A stretch of DNA of 64,000 nucleotides from assembly GCF_000964545.1 (NCBI RefSeq), contig NZ_BBVD01000009.1, forward strand, positions 124,001-188,000, written 5' to 3'. Made by a program: the position numbers and the translations under genes. How positions within the stretch are numbered: position 1 is the stretch's first letter; every line of letters starts with the position of its first letter. A model generated the notes under the pieces. It saw only the letters and a list, made by a program, of their open reading frames with translations. It did not search any database and was not told the origin of the DNA. This document shows, in pieces, positions 25,340-35,249 of this stretch. Source of the stretch: Comamonas thiooxydans. Lineage in GTDB: Bacteria; Pseudomonadota; Gammaproteobacteria; Burkholderiales; Burkholderiaceae_C.

Positions 25340-25371
25340 AAAAAAGGACTTAGGTGTTAACCTAAGTCCTT
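25340..25371 (-). terminator. Terminator supplied by the phage downstream of tRNA-Lys
   Basis: An 11 bp perfect stem (25344-25354 with 25361-25371) with a six-base loop runs into a T-run on the minus strand (A-run 25340-25345 on plus). It ends the tRNA-Lys transcript and may also act for the converging integrase. Confidence 0.75.
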
Positions 25372-25379
25372 GAATTCTT

Positions 25380-25429
25380 TGGTGGGTCCTGCGAGATTCG
25401 AACTCGCGACCAACGGATTAAAAGTCCGC
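25380..25429 (-). repeat. Right attachment site inside tRNA-Lys
   Basis: This is the second copy of the 50 bp direct repeat. It covers the anticodon arm to the CCA end of the intact tRNA-Lys and marks the right border of the element. Confidence 0.92.
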
Positions 25430-25455
25430 TGCTCTACCGACTGAGCTAAAGACCC
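25380..25455 (-). tRNA. tRNA-Lys (anticodon UUU), with encoded CCA
   Basis: The 76-base gene folds into a full cloverleaf: acceptor stem GGGTCTT/AGGACCC, T-loop GTTCGAATC, and anticodon loop CTTTTAA with TTT at 25422-25420. The 3' CCA is encoded. Its 3' 50 bases are duplicated at 11689-11738, so this copy was rebuilt by the integrating element and should be functional. Confidence 0.96.
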
Positions 25456-25551
25456 TGCCACACATCAAAAGCAGTAGTTGCCTAATCAGTGGAATGACGT
25501 TATTGTAATCTATTTTTTCCGGCTCTTTGCCTAATTCTTGAATTAGTTGGA

Positions 25552-26376
25552 TTAGCTTGGTTTGCGAGCCAACTGATCAAGTACCCAGCCTGCTGCGCAC
25601 TGACCAAAGGTAGCTGTCACAGCCACGACCGAGCCATAGCCGTGGCAGTTGAGACTGCCATCACCGCCCTCGATTGAGCAAGATGCATCAGGTGGTGCGA
25701 CAGCCTCGCGGCTGAACACACAAGTCACCCCCATGCGCTTGCCATCCTTGGGAGCGCCATGCTGCTTGCGCAGTCGGTAGCGCAGCTGCGATAGAAGCGG
25801 ATCATGGGTTGTCGCACTCAGGTCTGCAATGTCCACCAAGTGGGCCATGCGCTTGCCACCTGCAGCACCAACGGAGATAAAGCACTGCCTGGTTTTGCGC
25901 GCATGCGCCGCCATTTCGGCCTTGGCCTTGATCTGATCGCAAGCATCTATCACCGCATCAACATCTGCCGGCAAGAGTTGCTGCCAGTTGTCTGGATCGA
26001 CAAATTCATCGATGCAATTGACCTCGCAGGCTGGATTGATCTCGGCGATGCGATCACGCATGGCATCGATCTTGGCCTGACCGACAGTGCTGGTCAGCGC
26101 GTGGATCTGGCGATTGATATTGGACTCGGCCACATGGTCCATATCGATCAGAGTCAAGCGGCTCACGCCGCTGCGCGCCAGAGCCTCGGCCGTCCATGAA
26201 CCGACTCCGCCCACACCAACCACCACCACATGGGCCGCACGAATCCGGGCTGCCCCCTGCACGCCGTAGAGGCGCTCCAAACCGCCAAAGCGGCGCTGCA
26301 CATCTGCTTCTTCCATAGAAAAAACAGCGCCGGATCGGGGCGCTGTTTCCGCTTGAGGCTGAGAATATTCGGCCAT
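25552..26376 (-). CDS. tcdA: tRNA threonylcarbamoyladenosine dehydratase TcdA
   Basis: The 274-residue protein is an E1/ThiF-type ATP-dependent enzyme that cyclises t6A37 in tRNAs to ct6A. A Rossmann nucleotide site, VVVVGVGGVGSWTAEALARSG, lies near residues 50-70 (split by a Gly-rich loop), followed by DMDHVAESNINRQ and DACDQIKAKAEM. The start at 26376 overlaps the stop of cpoB by one base (TAATG); the frame is open further upstream inside cpoB but that is not coding. It is the last gene of the tolB-pal-cpoB unit. Confidence 0.92.
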   Translation of the reverse strand: MAEYSQPQAETAPRSGAVFSMEEADVQRRFGGLERLYGVQGAARIRAAHVVVVGVGGVGSWTAEALARSGVSRLTLIDMDHVAESNINRQIHALTSTVGQAKIDAMRDRIAEINPACEVNCIDEFVDPDNWQQLLPADVDAVIDACDQIKAKAEMAAHARKTRQCFISVGAAGGKRMAHLVDIADLSATTHDPLLSQLRYRLRKQHGAPKDGKRMGVTCVFSREAVAPPDASCSIEGGDGSLNCHGYGSVVAVTATFGQCAAGWVLDQLARKPS

Positions 26377-27137
26377 TACTTGAGCGTCGCCAGCTTGGAC
26401 TTGGCAATCCCTGCGGCTTCCGAGTTCGGATAGGCCTGCAGCAGCTCCTCCAGGGTCTTGCGAGCTGCCTTGGTGTCCTTGAGTTCCACCAGACAATTGG
26501 CGATGGACAGGGCCGCTTCGGGTGCACGAGCATGCATGGGCGCATTGGTCATGACCGAACGGAAATTGGCGATGGCATTCTTGTAGTCGCGCGTGGCGTA
26601 CTGCGAGTTGCCCAGCCAGAAGCGCACCGACGGCGTATAGCCGCTCTTGGGCCATTGGCGCAGGAAAGCGGCGAAGGCCTGACCGGCCTCGGGGAACTTG
26701 CCCGAACGGAACATGCCCAGAGCCTGCTCGAATTCCTGCTGCTCATTGCGATCGGCAGTGAACTCCACGCCGTCCACGGTGACGCTGACGGGCTCGAACT
26801 GACGCAGGCGCTCGTCAAAGCCCTTGGCCAGATCTTTCTGGCCACGCTGCAACTCCGCGGCGTCGCGTGTCAGTTGCTCGTTCTGACCTCGCAGCTTGGC
26901 CTGGTCCGACTTGAGCGACTCGATCTGCGACTGCAGATCCAGCAGGCTGCGGCGGGTCTGCTCCTGCGATTGCTGCAGGCTGTCAACGCGCTGGCGCAGT
27001 TCGATGATGGCGCGGCGCGCCTCGTCATCACCAAACAGGGCTGCATGGGCGCTGATGGCAGAGCCGGCCAGCAGGCCGGCCGCCACCATGCGAGGCAGCG
27101 TTGCGTGACGGAGAGTCAACAAGGCCTGCTTCATCAT
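26376..27137 (-). CDS. cpoB: Tol-Pal system protein CpoB (YbgF)
   Basis: The 253-residue periplasmic protein has a signal peptide (about 1-32), a coiled-coil (RQRVDSLQQSQEQTRRSL, about 48-100) that trimerises, and C-terminal TPR repeats (about 130-250, with GYTPSVRFWLGNSQYA and AYPNSEAAGIAKSKL). It links the Tol machine with peptidoglycan synthesis during constriction. The start overlaps the pal stop (TTAATG). Confidence 0.92.
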   Translation of the reverse strand: MMKQALLTLRHATLPRMVAAGLLAGSAISAHAALFGDDEARRAIIELRQRVDSLQQSQEQTRRSLLDLQSQIESLKSDQAKLRGQNEQLTRDAAELQRGQKDLAKGFDERLRQFEPVSVTVDGVEFTADRNEQQEFEQALGMFRSGKFPEAGQAFAAFLRQWPKSGYTPSVRFWLGNSQYATRDYKNAIANFRSVMTNAPMHARAPEAALSIANCLVELKDTKAARKTLEELLQAYPNSEAAGIAKSKLATLK

Positions 27138-27664
27138 TAACGGTAGTTGATTTCAACGCGACGGTTTTGGGCGTAAGCGTCTTCGCTATGACCTTCAGCA
27201 GCGGGCTTTTCCTTGCCGTAGCTCACCGCTTCAACCTGAGCGTCGTTCACGCCCAGCAGGCCCAGAGAACGGCGCACGGCTTCAGCGCGCTTTTGACCCA
27301 GGGCCAGGTTGTATTCACGGCCGCCGCGCTCGTCGGTATGGCCTTCCAGCTGCACCTTGGCTGCGGGGTTGGCCTTGATGAACTTGGCATGGGCTTCGAT
27401 CTGGGGCTGTGCATCAGCCTTGACAGAGTAGCTGTCAAAGTCGAAGTAGACGATGCGGCTGACACCCTGAGGGCCTGCCTTGGAAGCGGCGGAACCGGTC
27501 AGGTCCACGCCCGACACGCCACTTTGGCCCTGGCCGCTTGCGCCAGCACCCTGGCTGGACAGCGAACCGTCAACGGGCTTGTCGTCCAGCTTGACGCCAG
27601 AGCTGCAACCTGCGACCAGCGCGGTCACAGCCAAAGCCAGGGAAAGACGTTTGATAGTCAACAT
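27137..27664 (-). CDS. pal: Peptidoglycan-associated lipoprotein Pal
   Basis: The ATG at 27664 with GGAGAAAT upstream is preferred over an upstream GTG. The 175-residue precursor has a lipobox ending in Cys20 (ALVAGC), a Gly/Ser linker and an OmpA-like peptidoglycan-binding domain (about 70-173, with VYFDFDSYSV, LEGHTDERGGREYNLALG and QNRRVEINYR). It anchors the outer membrane to the wall and binds TolB, which is encoded just upstream. Confidence 0.96.
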   Translation of the reverse strand: MLTIKRLSLALAVTALVAGCSSGVKLDDKPVDGSLSSQGAGASGQGQSGVSGVDLTGSAASKAGPQGVSRIVYFDFDSYSVKADAQPQIEAHAKFIKANPAAKVQLEGHTDERGGREYNLALGQKRAEAVRRSLGLLGVNDAQVEAVSYGKEKPAAEGHSEDAYAQNRRVEINYR

Positions 27665-27731
27665 GAGATTTCTCCGAACAGTCCACAACGGACTTCATCA
27701 CTAGAAAGAAAGAGGGAAAGCAAACTTCAGA

Positions 27732-29051
27732 TCAGTGTTTTTGGAACGGGCCCCAGTCGGGCTCACGTATGTCTCCACTTGCACCGGCTAGACGCGCCTT
27801 GATCTTGCCGTCCAGCGTTGTGGTCATGAGTGCTTCACGGCCGCCCTGAATGGTGGCGTAAACAATCAGACGGCTATTGGGCGCAAAACTCGGGCTTTCG
27901 TCCGCCGTGGTGTCCGTGACCGAGTTCACTGTGCCTGTCGCCAGATCCATGACCTGGAGCTTGAAACCACCGCCTACGCGGGAGATATAGGCCAGCCATT
28001 TGCCGTCGGGGCTGATGGCGGGCGAGATGTTGTAGTTGCCGGTGAAGGTCACTCGCTCGGCGCTGCCGCCCGAGGACGAGACCTTGTAGACCTGAGGTGC
28101 ACCGCCACGATCGCTGACAAAGTAAATGGTGCGGCCGTCACTGGAGAAGCAGGGCTCGGTATCGATGCCGCTGCTTTGCATGAGACGACGGGGCTCGCCG
28201 CCCTGGGCGCTGAGAAGATACAGCTGCGAGCCGCCGTCGCGGCTCAGCGTCACGGCCAGACGGCTGCCGTCTGGCGACCAGGCGGGAGCGCTGTTGGAAC
28301 CGCGGAAGTTGGCCAGCAGACGACGATGGCCGCTGGCTACATCATGCACATAGACCACGGGCTTGCGTGACTCGAAGGACACATAGGCCAGTTGCGTGCC
28401 GTTGGGCGCCCAGGCTGGGGAAATGATGGGCTCGGGACTGGACAGCGCGGACTGGGCATTCTCGCCGTCCGCATCGGCAATCCACAGGCGGTAATGGGCA
28501 CCTGCCTTGGTCACATAGGCAATGCGGGTGGAGAAAATGCCTTTCTCGCCCGTGAGCTTTTCATAGATGTAGTCGGCAATGCGGTGGGCCACGAGGCGCA
28601 GATCGCCGGTGGTGACTGCGAAGCCCTGACCACCCAGATCCTGGCCCTTGACCACATCCCAAAGGCGGAAGCGCACATCCCAGCGGCCATCCGCCAGACG
28701 CGTGATGCTGCCGGTCGCCAGCGAATCGGCACCCTTCTGACGCCACTGGGCCACATCGGGGCGTGAGGTCTCGTCAAGCGCCAGGCCCGAGGCATCCACA
28801 CCGCGGAACTGTCCGCTGCGCTCCAGGTCGGCCTGGATGATGGCGGAAATCTTCTGTGGGGCCGAGCCCTCTCCCTTGAACTGGGCAATTGCGATCGGCA
28901 ACTGTGTCAGGCCCACGCCTGTTACCTCAACCCTGAACTGGGCCAGTGCCGGAAGGGCCGGCGTGGCGGCTAACGTTGCCAGCATGGCTCTGCGGGAAGC
29001 GCGCGGCCCTGCCGCCCAGGTTGTCAGGGATGGAAGTCGGTCAATAGTCAT
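27732..29051 (-). CDS. tolB: Tol-Pal system beta-propeller protein TolB
   Basis: The 439-residue precursor has a signal sequence with a twin-Arg-like start (ASRRAMLATLA) to about residue 38. An alpha/beta domain (about 40-165) and a six-bladed propeller follow, with repeated SPAWAPNGTQLAYVS, APAWSPDGSRLAVTLS, PCFSSDGRTIYFVS and SPAISPDGKWLAYIS motifs. It works in the periplasm with Pal. Here it heads the unit; tolQRA are not found upstream, where msbA lies divergently. Confidence 0.96.
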   Translation of the reverse strand: MTIDRLPSLTTWAAGPRASRRAMLATLAATPALPALAQFRVEVTGVGLTQLPIAIAQFKGEGSAPQKISAIIQADLERSGQFRGVDASGLALDETSRPDVAQWRQKGADSLATGSITRLADGRWDVRFRLWDVVKGQDLGGQGFAVTTGDLRLVAHRIADYIYEKLTGEKGIFSTRIAYVTKAGAHYRLWIADADGENAQSALSSPEPIISPAWAPNGTQLAYVSFESRKPVVYVHDVASGHRRLLANFRGSNSAPAWSPDGSRLAVTLSRDGGSQLYLLSAQGGEPRRLMQSSGIDTEPCFSSDGRTIYFVSDRGGAPQVYKVSSSGGSAERVTFTGNYNISPAISPDGKWLAYISRVGGGFKLQVMDLATGTVNSVTDTTADESPSFAPNSRLIVYATIQGGREALMTTTLDGKIKARLAGASGDIREPDWGPFQKH

Positions 29052-29351
29052 TGGCAGCCATCAAAATTTCCGGAATTGCCCGGTACAAACACAAGCGCGA
29101 ATGTTACACACACTGACGGATTCCTGATGTAAGAACGTGCTCAGTAGGGTGATCAAACGCAAGTGCCACAAAACTTTCAGATCGGGAGCATGCCAGAGTC
29201 TGCAGGAGCGCAGAGGCAATCCCCTCGCCGATTCTGCCGCAGGCTTGCGCTTTATATTCAAACAGGCATAGTTGGTTACAACTTCATCCCAAATTTCATC
29301 TATTGAGATCCGTGCGGACTCCAAAAGCACAAGCCCTAAAATCACGCGCTT
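29052..29351. other. Divergent promoter region between tolB and msbA
   Basis: About 300 bases with no gene. It must carry the promoters of both divergent transcripts. No conserved operator is evident. Confidence 0.5.
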
Positions 29352-31220
29352 ATGCAAGCCACACCGTCCCCATCGCCGAGCGAGACCGCCAAGGCCGTCC
29401 CTGCCCCAGCTCCCGCTCAAGCAGCCCCCGTCAATCCATCCGAGCTACCGCTGATGCAGCGCCTCAAGCGCCTGACGCCTTATTTCTCGGGCCAGCGCTG
29501 GGCCTGGGGTCTGGCCATCCTGGCCACGCTGGTGGGGGCAGCCACCGAGCCCGCCATGCCGGCACTGCTCAAGCCCTTGCTTGACAGCGGCTTTACGGCT
29601 GGCTCGCTTGCGCTGTGGACGGTGCCGGTGTTTCTGATCGGCCTGTTCGTCATTCGCGGCCTGGCCCAGTTCACGGGCCAGTACGCTCTGGCACGCATCA
29701 CCAATGACGGCATGCTGGGTCTGCGCCAGAAACTCTTCGAGCGTCTGCTGGCCGCCGACATGAGCCTGTTTTCCAGGCAATCGGCATCGGCACTGTCCAA
29801 CACCATCGTCTACGAGGTACAGACCGGTGCCCAGCAGCTGGTGCAGGCCATGATGAGCATCTCCCGCGACGGCTTCACGCTGATCGCCCTGCTTGGCTAC
29901 CTGATCTATCTGAACTGGCAGCTCACGCTGATCGTGGCCTTCATGGTGCCGGGTGTGGCCTGGGTCATGAAGACGCTGTCGCGCCGCCTCTATCGCATCA
30001 CCAAGTCCAGCCAGACGGCCACCGACGAGCTGGCCTATGTGGTGGAGGAGAACGTTCTGGCCCACCGCATGGTGCGCCTGCATGGTGCCCAGGCTTCGCA
30101 GCAGTCGCGCTTTGGCGAGTTGAGCCGGCAGCTGCGCGGCCTGAACACCAAGGCCACCATCGCCTCGGCCGCCATGACGCCGCTGACCCAGGTGCTGGCG
30201 GCGATTGCGCTGTCGGTGATTCTCTGCATCGCCCTGTGGCAAAGCCGCGAAGGCGGCGCCGCCATCGGCTCGGCCAGCGTGCAGGACGTGACCGTGGGCG
30301 GCTTTGCCGCCTTCATCTCGGCCATGCTGATGCTGATTGCGCCCATTCGCCGCATAGCCGATGTGGCCAACCCCATCACGCGCGGCGTCGCCGCACTGGA
30401 GCGTGGCCTGGCCCTGCTCGAAGGCTCCACCGACGAGCAAGGCGGTAGTTTCAAGCCCTCCGCCAAGGTCAGCGGCGCACTCCAGCTGAGCGATGTGAGC
30501 GTGCAGTTCGGCGCGGACAAGGCTCCGGCCCTCTCGCACCTGAGCCTGAACGTCAGAGCCGGCGAAGTCGTAGCCCTGGTCGGTCCGTCCGGTGCCGGCA
30601 AGACCACGCTGGTCAATCTGCTGCCCCGCTTTTTCTCGCCCACCAGCGGCCAGATCACTCTGGAAGGCGTGCCCGTGGCCGACTGGGACCTGAACACGCT
30701 GCGCCAGCAGTTCGCCATGGTCAGCCAGGACGTGGTCATGCTCAACGACAGCGTCGCGGCCAATGTGGCGCTGGGCAAGGATATTGACGAGGCCCGCGTC
30801 TGGTCCGCGCTGGAGGCGGCCAATCTGGGCGACTTTGTGCGCAATCTGCCTCAGGGCCTGCACACCCTGGTGGGCCACAATGCCAGCCAGCTCTCGGGCG
30901 GCCAGCGCCAGCGCCTGGCCATTGCGCGCGCGCTCTACAAGGACGCGCCCATCCTGATTCTGGACGAAGCCACCTCGGCGCTGGACAACGAATCCGAGCG
31001 CCTGGTCCAGCAAGCCCTGAACCGGCTGATGCAGGGCCGCACCACGCTGGTGATCGCCCACCGCCTGTCCACCATCGAGCATGCGGACCGCGTGGTCGTC
31101 ATGGAGCGCGGCCAGATCGCCGAGCAAGGCTCGCATGCACAGCTGATGGAACTGGGCGGCCTCTACGCCCGCCTGCACAATCAGGTGCGCAGCTCGACCC
31201 CCGGAGAGCCTCAAATTTAA
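29352..31220 (+). CDS. msbA: Lipid A export ABC transporter MsbA
   Basis: This 622-residue half-transporter has a Pro/Ala-rich N-terminal tail, six membrane helices (about 50-370) and a nucleotide-binding domain with Walker A GPSGAGKTT (about 410-418), the signature LSGGQRQR (about 514-521) and Walker B ILILDEATSALD (about 534-545). It flips lipid A-core across the inner membrane. Monocistronic, divergent from tolB, and followed by a strong terminator. Other type 1 ABC exporters look similar, but length and sequence style favour MsbA. Confidence 0.92.
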   Translation: MQATPSPSPSETAKAVPAPAPAQAAPVNPSELPLMQRLKRLTPYFSGQRWAWGLAILATLVGAATEPAMPALLKPLLDSGFTAGSLALWTVPVFLIGLFVIRGLAQFTGQYALARITNDGMLGLRQKLFERLLAADMSLFSRQSASALSNTIVYEVQTGAQQLVQAMMSISRDGFTLIALLGYLIYLNWQLTLIVAFMVPGVAWVMKTLSRRLYRITKSSQTATDELAYVVEENVLAHRMVRLHGAQASQQSRFGELSRQLRGLNTKATIASAAMTPLTQVLAAIALSVILCIALWQSREGGAAIGSASVQDVTVGGFAAFISAMLMLIAPIRRIADVANPITRGVAALERGLALLEGSTDEQGGSFKPSAKVSGALQLSDVSVQFGADKAPALSHLSLNVRAGEVVALVGPSGAGKTTLVNLLPRFFSPTSGQITLEGVPVADWDLNTLRQQFAMVSQDVVMLNDSVAANVALGKDIDEARVWSALEAANLGDFVRNLPQGLHTLVGHNASQLSGGQRQRLAIARALYKDAPILILDEATSALDNESERLVQQALNRLMQGRTTLVIAHRLSTIEHADRVVVMERGQIAEQGSHAQLMELGGLYARLHNQVRSSTPGEPQI

Positions 31221-31241
31221 GAGCTGCTACCGCATATAAAT

Positions 31242-31279
31242 AAAGGACTTCAGAGTCAAATGACCCTGAAGTCCTTTTT
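31242..31279 (+). terminator. Intrinsic terminator of msbA
   Basis: AAAGGACTTCAG (31242-31253) pairs with CTGAAGTCCTTT (31266-31277) and runs into T residues. The stem is perfect over 12 bp and symmetrical enough to serve the converging ankyrin gene as well. Confidence 0.85.
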
Positions 31280-31333
31280 CATTGGGCGCTAGCAGCTATC
31301 AAAATAGTAATAAGTGGCGCTGAACCCCGTCCG

Positions 31334-32062
31334 CTACCAGCTCCCGCGCGAGGGCTGGGTACGGCGCTCATGCTGCAGCGCCTTGCCCAGCAGATCGACC
31401 ATGTACTGCCGGTCCACGAGTCTGGCGAAATCCGCTGCCGTCATATTGCGCTGGTTGCGCAGCGTGATGTCCGCCCCCTCCTGCAGCAGCAGCCTGACCA
31501 CGGCTTCGCTGCTGTACTGGGCGGCCAGCATCAGCGGCGTGCTGCCGTTCGGTGAAGCGGCATCGATATAGGCGCTTTCCTCCAGCAGCAGCTTGATGAT
31601 GTCCAGCGTCTGCGGCGTATCGGCAGAGGCCGCGTAATGCAGCGGCGTCCAGCCCTCGCGATTGACGTCGGCACCGCGCTTGATCAGCTCGCGCACAATG
31701 TCGAGATGGCCCTTGATGCAGGCCATCATCAGCGGCGTCTCATTCTGGCGCGAGGCCAGATTGACATCGATGCGCGGCGCCTTGAGCAGCACATCGAAGA
31801 CTTTGAGCGAGTCCTGATGCAGGGCCGCCACTAGCCCCGGCCGCCCGCGCGAATCCAGGGTGTTAGCGTTGAAGCCGCGAAAGATCAGATTCACCATGGC
31901 ACTGGAGTTGTCGCTGACCAGCGCCCGCGAATAGTCCTCGTAGTCATTGGCTCGTGCCAGTCCTGGCAGGCCAGCCACCCCGACGACGGCAGCACCGGCC
32001 CAGCGCAGGCTCTGGCGGCGGCTCAATGATGATGCAATCGATGGGGCAGCAAAAAGACTCAT
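31334..32062 (-). CDS. Ankyrin repeat protein, probably exported
   Basis: The 242-residue product begins with an RRQSLRWAGAAVVGVAG export signal (twin-Arg-like, about 15-40). Four or five ankyrin repeats follow (about 65-225), with NETPLMMACIKGHLDIV, EGWTPLHYAASADTPQT and NGSTPLMLAAQYSSEAVV. Ankyrin proteins bind other proteins; the partner is unknown. Its ATG overlaps the stop of the TatD gene, placing it at the end of the mltG-tmk-holB-pilZ-tatD unit. Confidence 0.9.
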   Translation of the reverse strand: MSLFAAPSIASSLSRRQSLRWAGAAVVGVAGLPGLARANDYEDYSRALVSDNSSAMVNLIFRGFNANTLDSRGRPGLVAALHQDSLKVFDVLLKAPRIDVNLASRQNETPLMMACIKGHLDIVRELIKRGADVNREGWTPLHYAASADTPQTLDIIKLLLEESAYIDAASPNGSTPLMLAAQYSSEAVVRLLLQEGADITLRNQRNMTAADFARLVDRQYMVDLLGKALQHERRTQPSRGSW

Positions 32063-32889
32063 GCACTGGCTCCAGAGTTCGCTGACAAGGTCACGCCCTT
32101 GAACAGGCGGTCAAAGTTGGCACTGGTGGCGGCGGCCACCTCCTCGATGGAAATGCCGCGCACCTCGGCAATCTGCTTGGCCACAAAGGGCACATATGAA
32201 GGATTATTGGTCTTGCCGCGGTAGGGCACGGGCGCCAGATAAGGACTGTCGGTTTCTATCAACAGCCTGTCCAGCGGAACGAAGGCCGCCACGTCGCGCA
32301 GATGCTGGGCATTCTTGAAGGTCACGATGCCCGACAGGGAGATGTAGTAACCCATGTCCAGCCCGGCACGGGCCACTTCGGCGGTTTCGGTGAAACAGTG
32401 AAACACCCCGCCGGCCTGGGTGGCGGAATCCGCCTCGCCGCACTCGCGCAAAATGCCCAGGGTGTCGTCAGAGCTGCTGCGGGTGTGGATGACCAGCGGC
32501 TTTTGCGTGATCTGCGCCGCCTTGATATGCGTGCGGAAACGCTCGCGCTGCCATTCCAGATCGGCAATCGTGCGACCACCCTTGCGGTCTTCCATGCCGT
32601 AGTAATCGAGACCGGTCTCGCCGATCGCCACCACGCGCGGCAACGCTGCGCGCTCCACCAGGTCCTGCACGCTGGGCTCGGTCATGTCCTCGGTGTCGGG
32701 GTGCACGCCCACGGTGGCCCAGAAATTGTCGTAGTCCAGCGCCAGCTGGTGCACTTCGGGAAACTCTTCCATCGTCGTGCTGATGCACAGCGCGCGCGTG
32801 ACCTTGGCAGCAGCCATGGCTTCGCGGATCTGCGCGATATTGGCGCTCAGCTCGGGGAAATTCAGGTGGCAGTGGGAATCGGTAAACAT
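32059..32889 (-). CDS. TatD family metal-dependent deoxyribonuclease
   Basis: The start at 32889 gives MFTDSHCHLNF, with the metal-binding DSHCHL at residues 4-9 as in TatD proteins. Further ligands are visible in AIGETGLDYY, VIHTRSS, VFHCFTE and IETDSPYLAP. The 276-residue enzyme is a TIM-barrel DNase with 3'-5' exonuclease activity in known members. It sits in the conserved holB-pilZ-tatD order. Confidence 0.93.
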   Translation of the reverse strand: MFTDSHCHLNFPELSANIAQIREAMAAAKVTRALCISTTMEEFPEVHQLALDYDNFWATVGVHPDTEDMTEPSVQDLVERAALPRVVAIGETGLDYYGMEDRKGGRTIADLEWQRERFRTHIKAAQITQKPLVIHTRSSSDDTLGILRECGEADSATQAGGVFHCFTETAEVARAGLDMGYYISLSGIVTFKNAQHLRDVAAFVPLDRLLIETDSPYLAPVPYRGKTNNPSYVPFVAKQIAEVRGISIEEVAAATSANFDRLFKGVTLSANSGASA

Positions 32890-33001
32890 AGAAATTGGAC
32901 CGCTCCTGAGCGGCTGCGCCGCTTCCCCAGGGGACGACGCCATCGCTGCGAGACGGCTCTTGCTCGGCGTCTCTGATGTGGGAGCGCGCCAGTGTTAAAA
33001 A

Positions 33002-33358
33002 TCAGATTGTCTGGGTCGGCTTCTCGGAGCTCAGGGCCGTGCCCAGAATCTGCTCGATCTTGGCCTTGAGCTCGGCGGACTTGGCATCCTTGGGAAACTG
33101 GATGCCCACGCCCTGGGTGCGATTGCCGGAAGCACGCTCGGGTGTCACCCAGGCCACACGGCCCGCGACCGGGTAGCGCTGCGGATCGTCGGGCAGGGTC
33201 AGCAGCACATAGACATCATCGCCCAATCGGTAGTCACGCTGCGTGGGCACAAAAATCCCCCCTTCGGCGAACAACGGAATATAGGCGGCATACAGCGCCG
33301 CCTTCTCCTTGATCGCCAGCTGCATCACGCTGGGACGAGGGGTGGTAGTTGCGTTCAT
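33002..33358 (-). CDS. PilZ domain protein
   Basis: A 118-residue single-domain PilZ protein of the type IV pilus kind. The barrel is seen in YIPLFAEGGIFVPTQ, YRLGDDVYVLLTLP and VAGRVAWVTPE, then TQGVGIQF. The RxxxR c-di-GMP motif is not evident at the N-terminus, as in pilus-assembly PilZ, which acts with PilB and FimX rather than as a strong c-di-GMP binder. It lies between holB and tatD. Confidence 0.9.
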   Translation of the reverse strand: MNATTTPRPSVMQLAIKEKAALYAAYIPLFAEGGIFVPTQRDYRLGDDVYVLLTLPDDPQRYPVAGRVAWVTPERASGNRTQGVGIQFPKDAKSAELKAKIEQILGTALSSEKPTQTI

Positions 33359-33448
33359 AGTGGATAGCAGAATTCTTGTGGCAGCCGGGCGGCTGTACTC
33401 GCGAGGTTAACACCCGGAAAAATTTTGACCAAACCCTTGCCTCATGAC

Positions 33449-34470
<1,022 letters not shown>

Positions 34471-34474
<4 letters not shown>

Positions 34475-35160
34475 GGCTTGCTGCCCACCATGATGGCCAG
34501 CCAGCCCTTGCGCACCACGGCCTGGGTGATCTGCTGCCACACGGCGTGGCGGCTGGCATGGGCATCGATGCGCACAAAGCGCTGAGGCGCAGTCCGGGCT
34601 CGCTCCGCATAGCCTTGGGCCACGCGAGCAAAGAACTCGCCGGGCTGGGCTTCGAAGCGGTCGGGAACACGGGCCGTGGCCAGTCGCTCGGCCGCCACTT
34701 CGGCAGGCAGGTCAAACCACAGCGTCATGTCGGGCTCGCGCATGAAGTCCGGGGACGGCCCTGCCTGCAGCGCAGTACCGGTCTGAGCCATGCGCTCCAG
34801 AACCGACAACTGCTCCCAGCTGAAGCCGCGGCCCGCGCCCTGGTAGGCGAAAGTGGCATCGGTGAAGCGGTCGCTGATGACCACCTCGCCACGCGCCAGC
34901 GCTGGCTCGATGACTTGCACCAGATGGTCGCGCCGGGCCGCGAAGGCAATCAGCGCCTCGGTCAGCGGGTCCATGGCGTCATGCAGCATCAGGGCGCGCA
35001 GCTTTTCGGCCAGTGGCGTGCCGCCGGGCTCGCGCGTGAGCGTGACCACCCGGCCCTGATCGCGAAAAGCCTGGGCCAGTGCCTCGATATGCGAGGACTT
35101 GCCCGCGCCATCGATGCCCTCAAAACTGATGAACAGACCCTTGGGTAAAGCTGTACTCAC
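34471..35160 (-). CDS. tmk: Thymidylate kinase
   Basis: A GTG at 35160 with GAGGAAA upstream is the best start; the frame is open further upstream. The 229-residue enzyme has a P-loop FEGIDGAGKSSH (about 13-24), the DRx motif VISDRFTDATFAYQG and the lid region. It phosphorylates dTMP to dTDP. The position between mltG and holB is conserved in Burkholderiales. Confidence 0.96.
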
Positions 35161-35249
35161 TGATATTTCCTCTAGTGCGGCGCATGGCGGCACCAGTTGT
35201 TTGATTCGACACAGGGCACAGACCACGGCCTGCAGCCCTCAAGGATTGC

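Larger units (their letters stand above)
11689..25429. mobile_element. Filamentous prophage (inovirus) with accessory cargo, integrated in tRNA-Lys
   Basis: The element is bounded by 50 bp direct repeats of the tRNA-Lys 3' part. A tyrosine recombinase gene lies next to the intact tRNA at the right border, as expected. Gene order on the minus strand is regulator, Rep, ssDNA-binding protein, small proteins, major coat, pIII-like, DUF2523, Zot and secretin, which is the standard inovirus order. A divergent repressor forms the switch. The left 5 kb holds non-structural cargo: a phosphatase and the helicase/DarT-like/ADP-ribosylglycohydrolase operon, visibly AT-richer than the phage genes. At 13.7 kb it is large for a filamentous phage, so the cargo may have entered the prophage secondarily. 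Confidence 0.9.

Noticed and set aside
29445..31214. A 589-codon minus-strand open frame
   Set aside because: It is the antisense shadow of msbA, which has all ABC transporter motifs; the shadow is His/Gln/Gly-rich noise.
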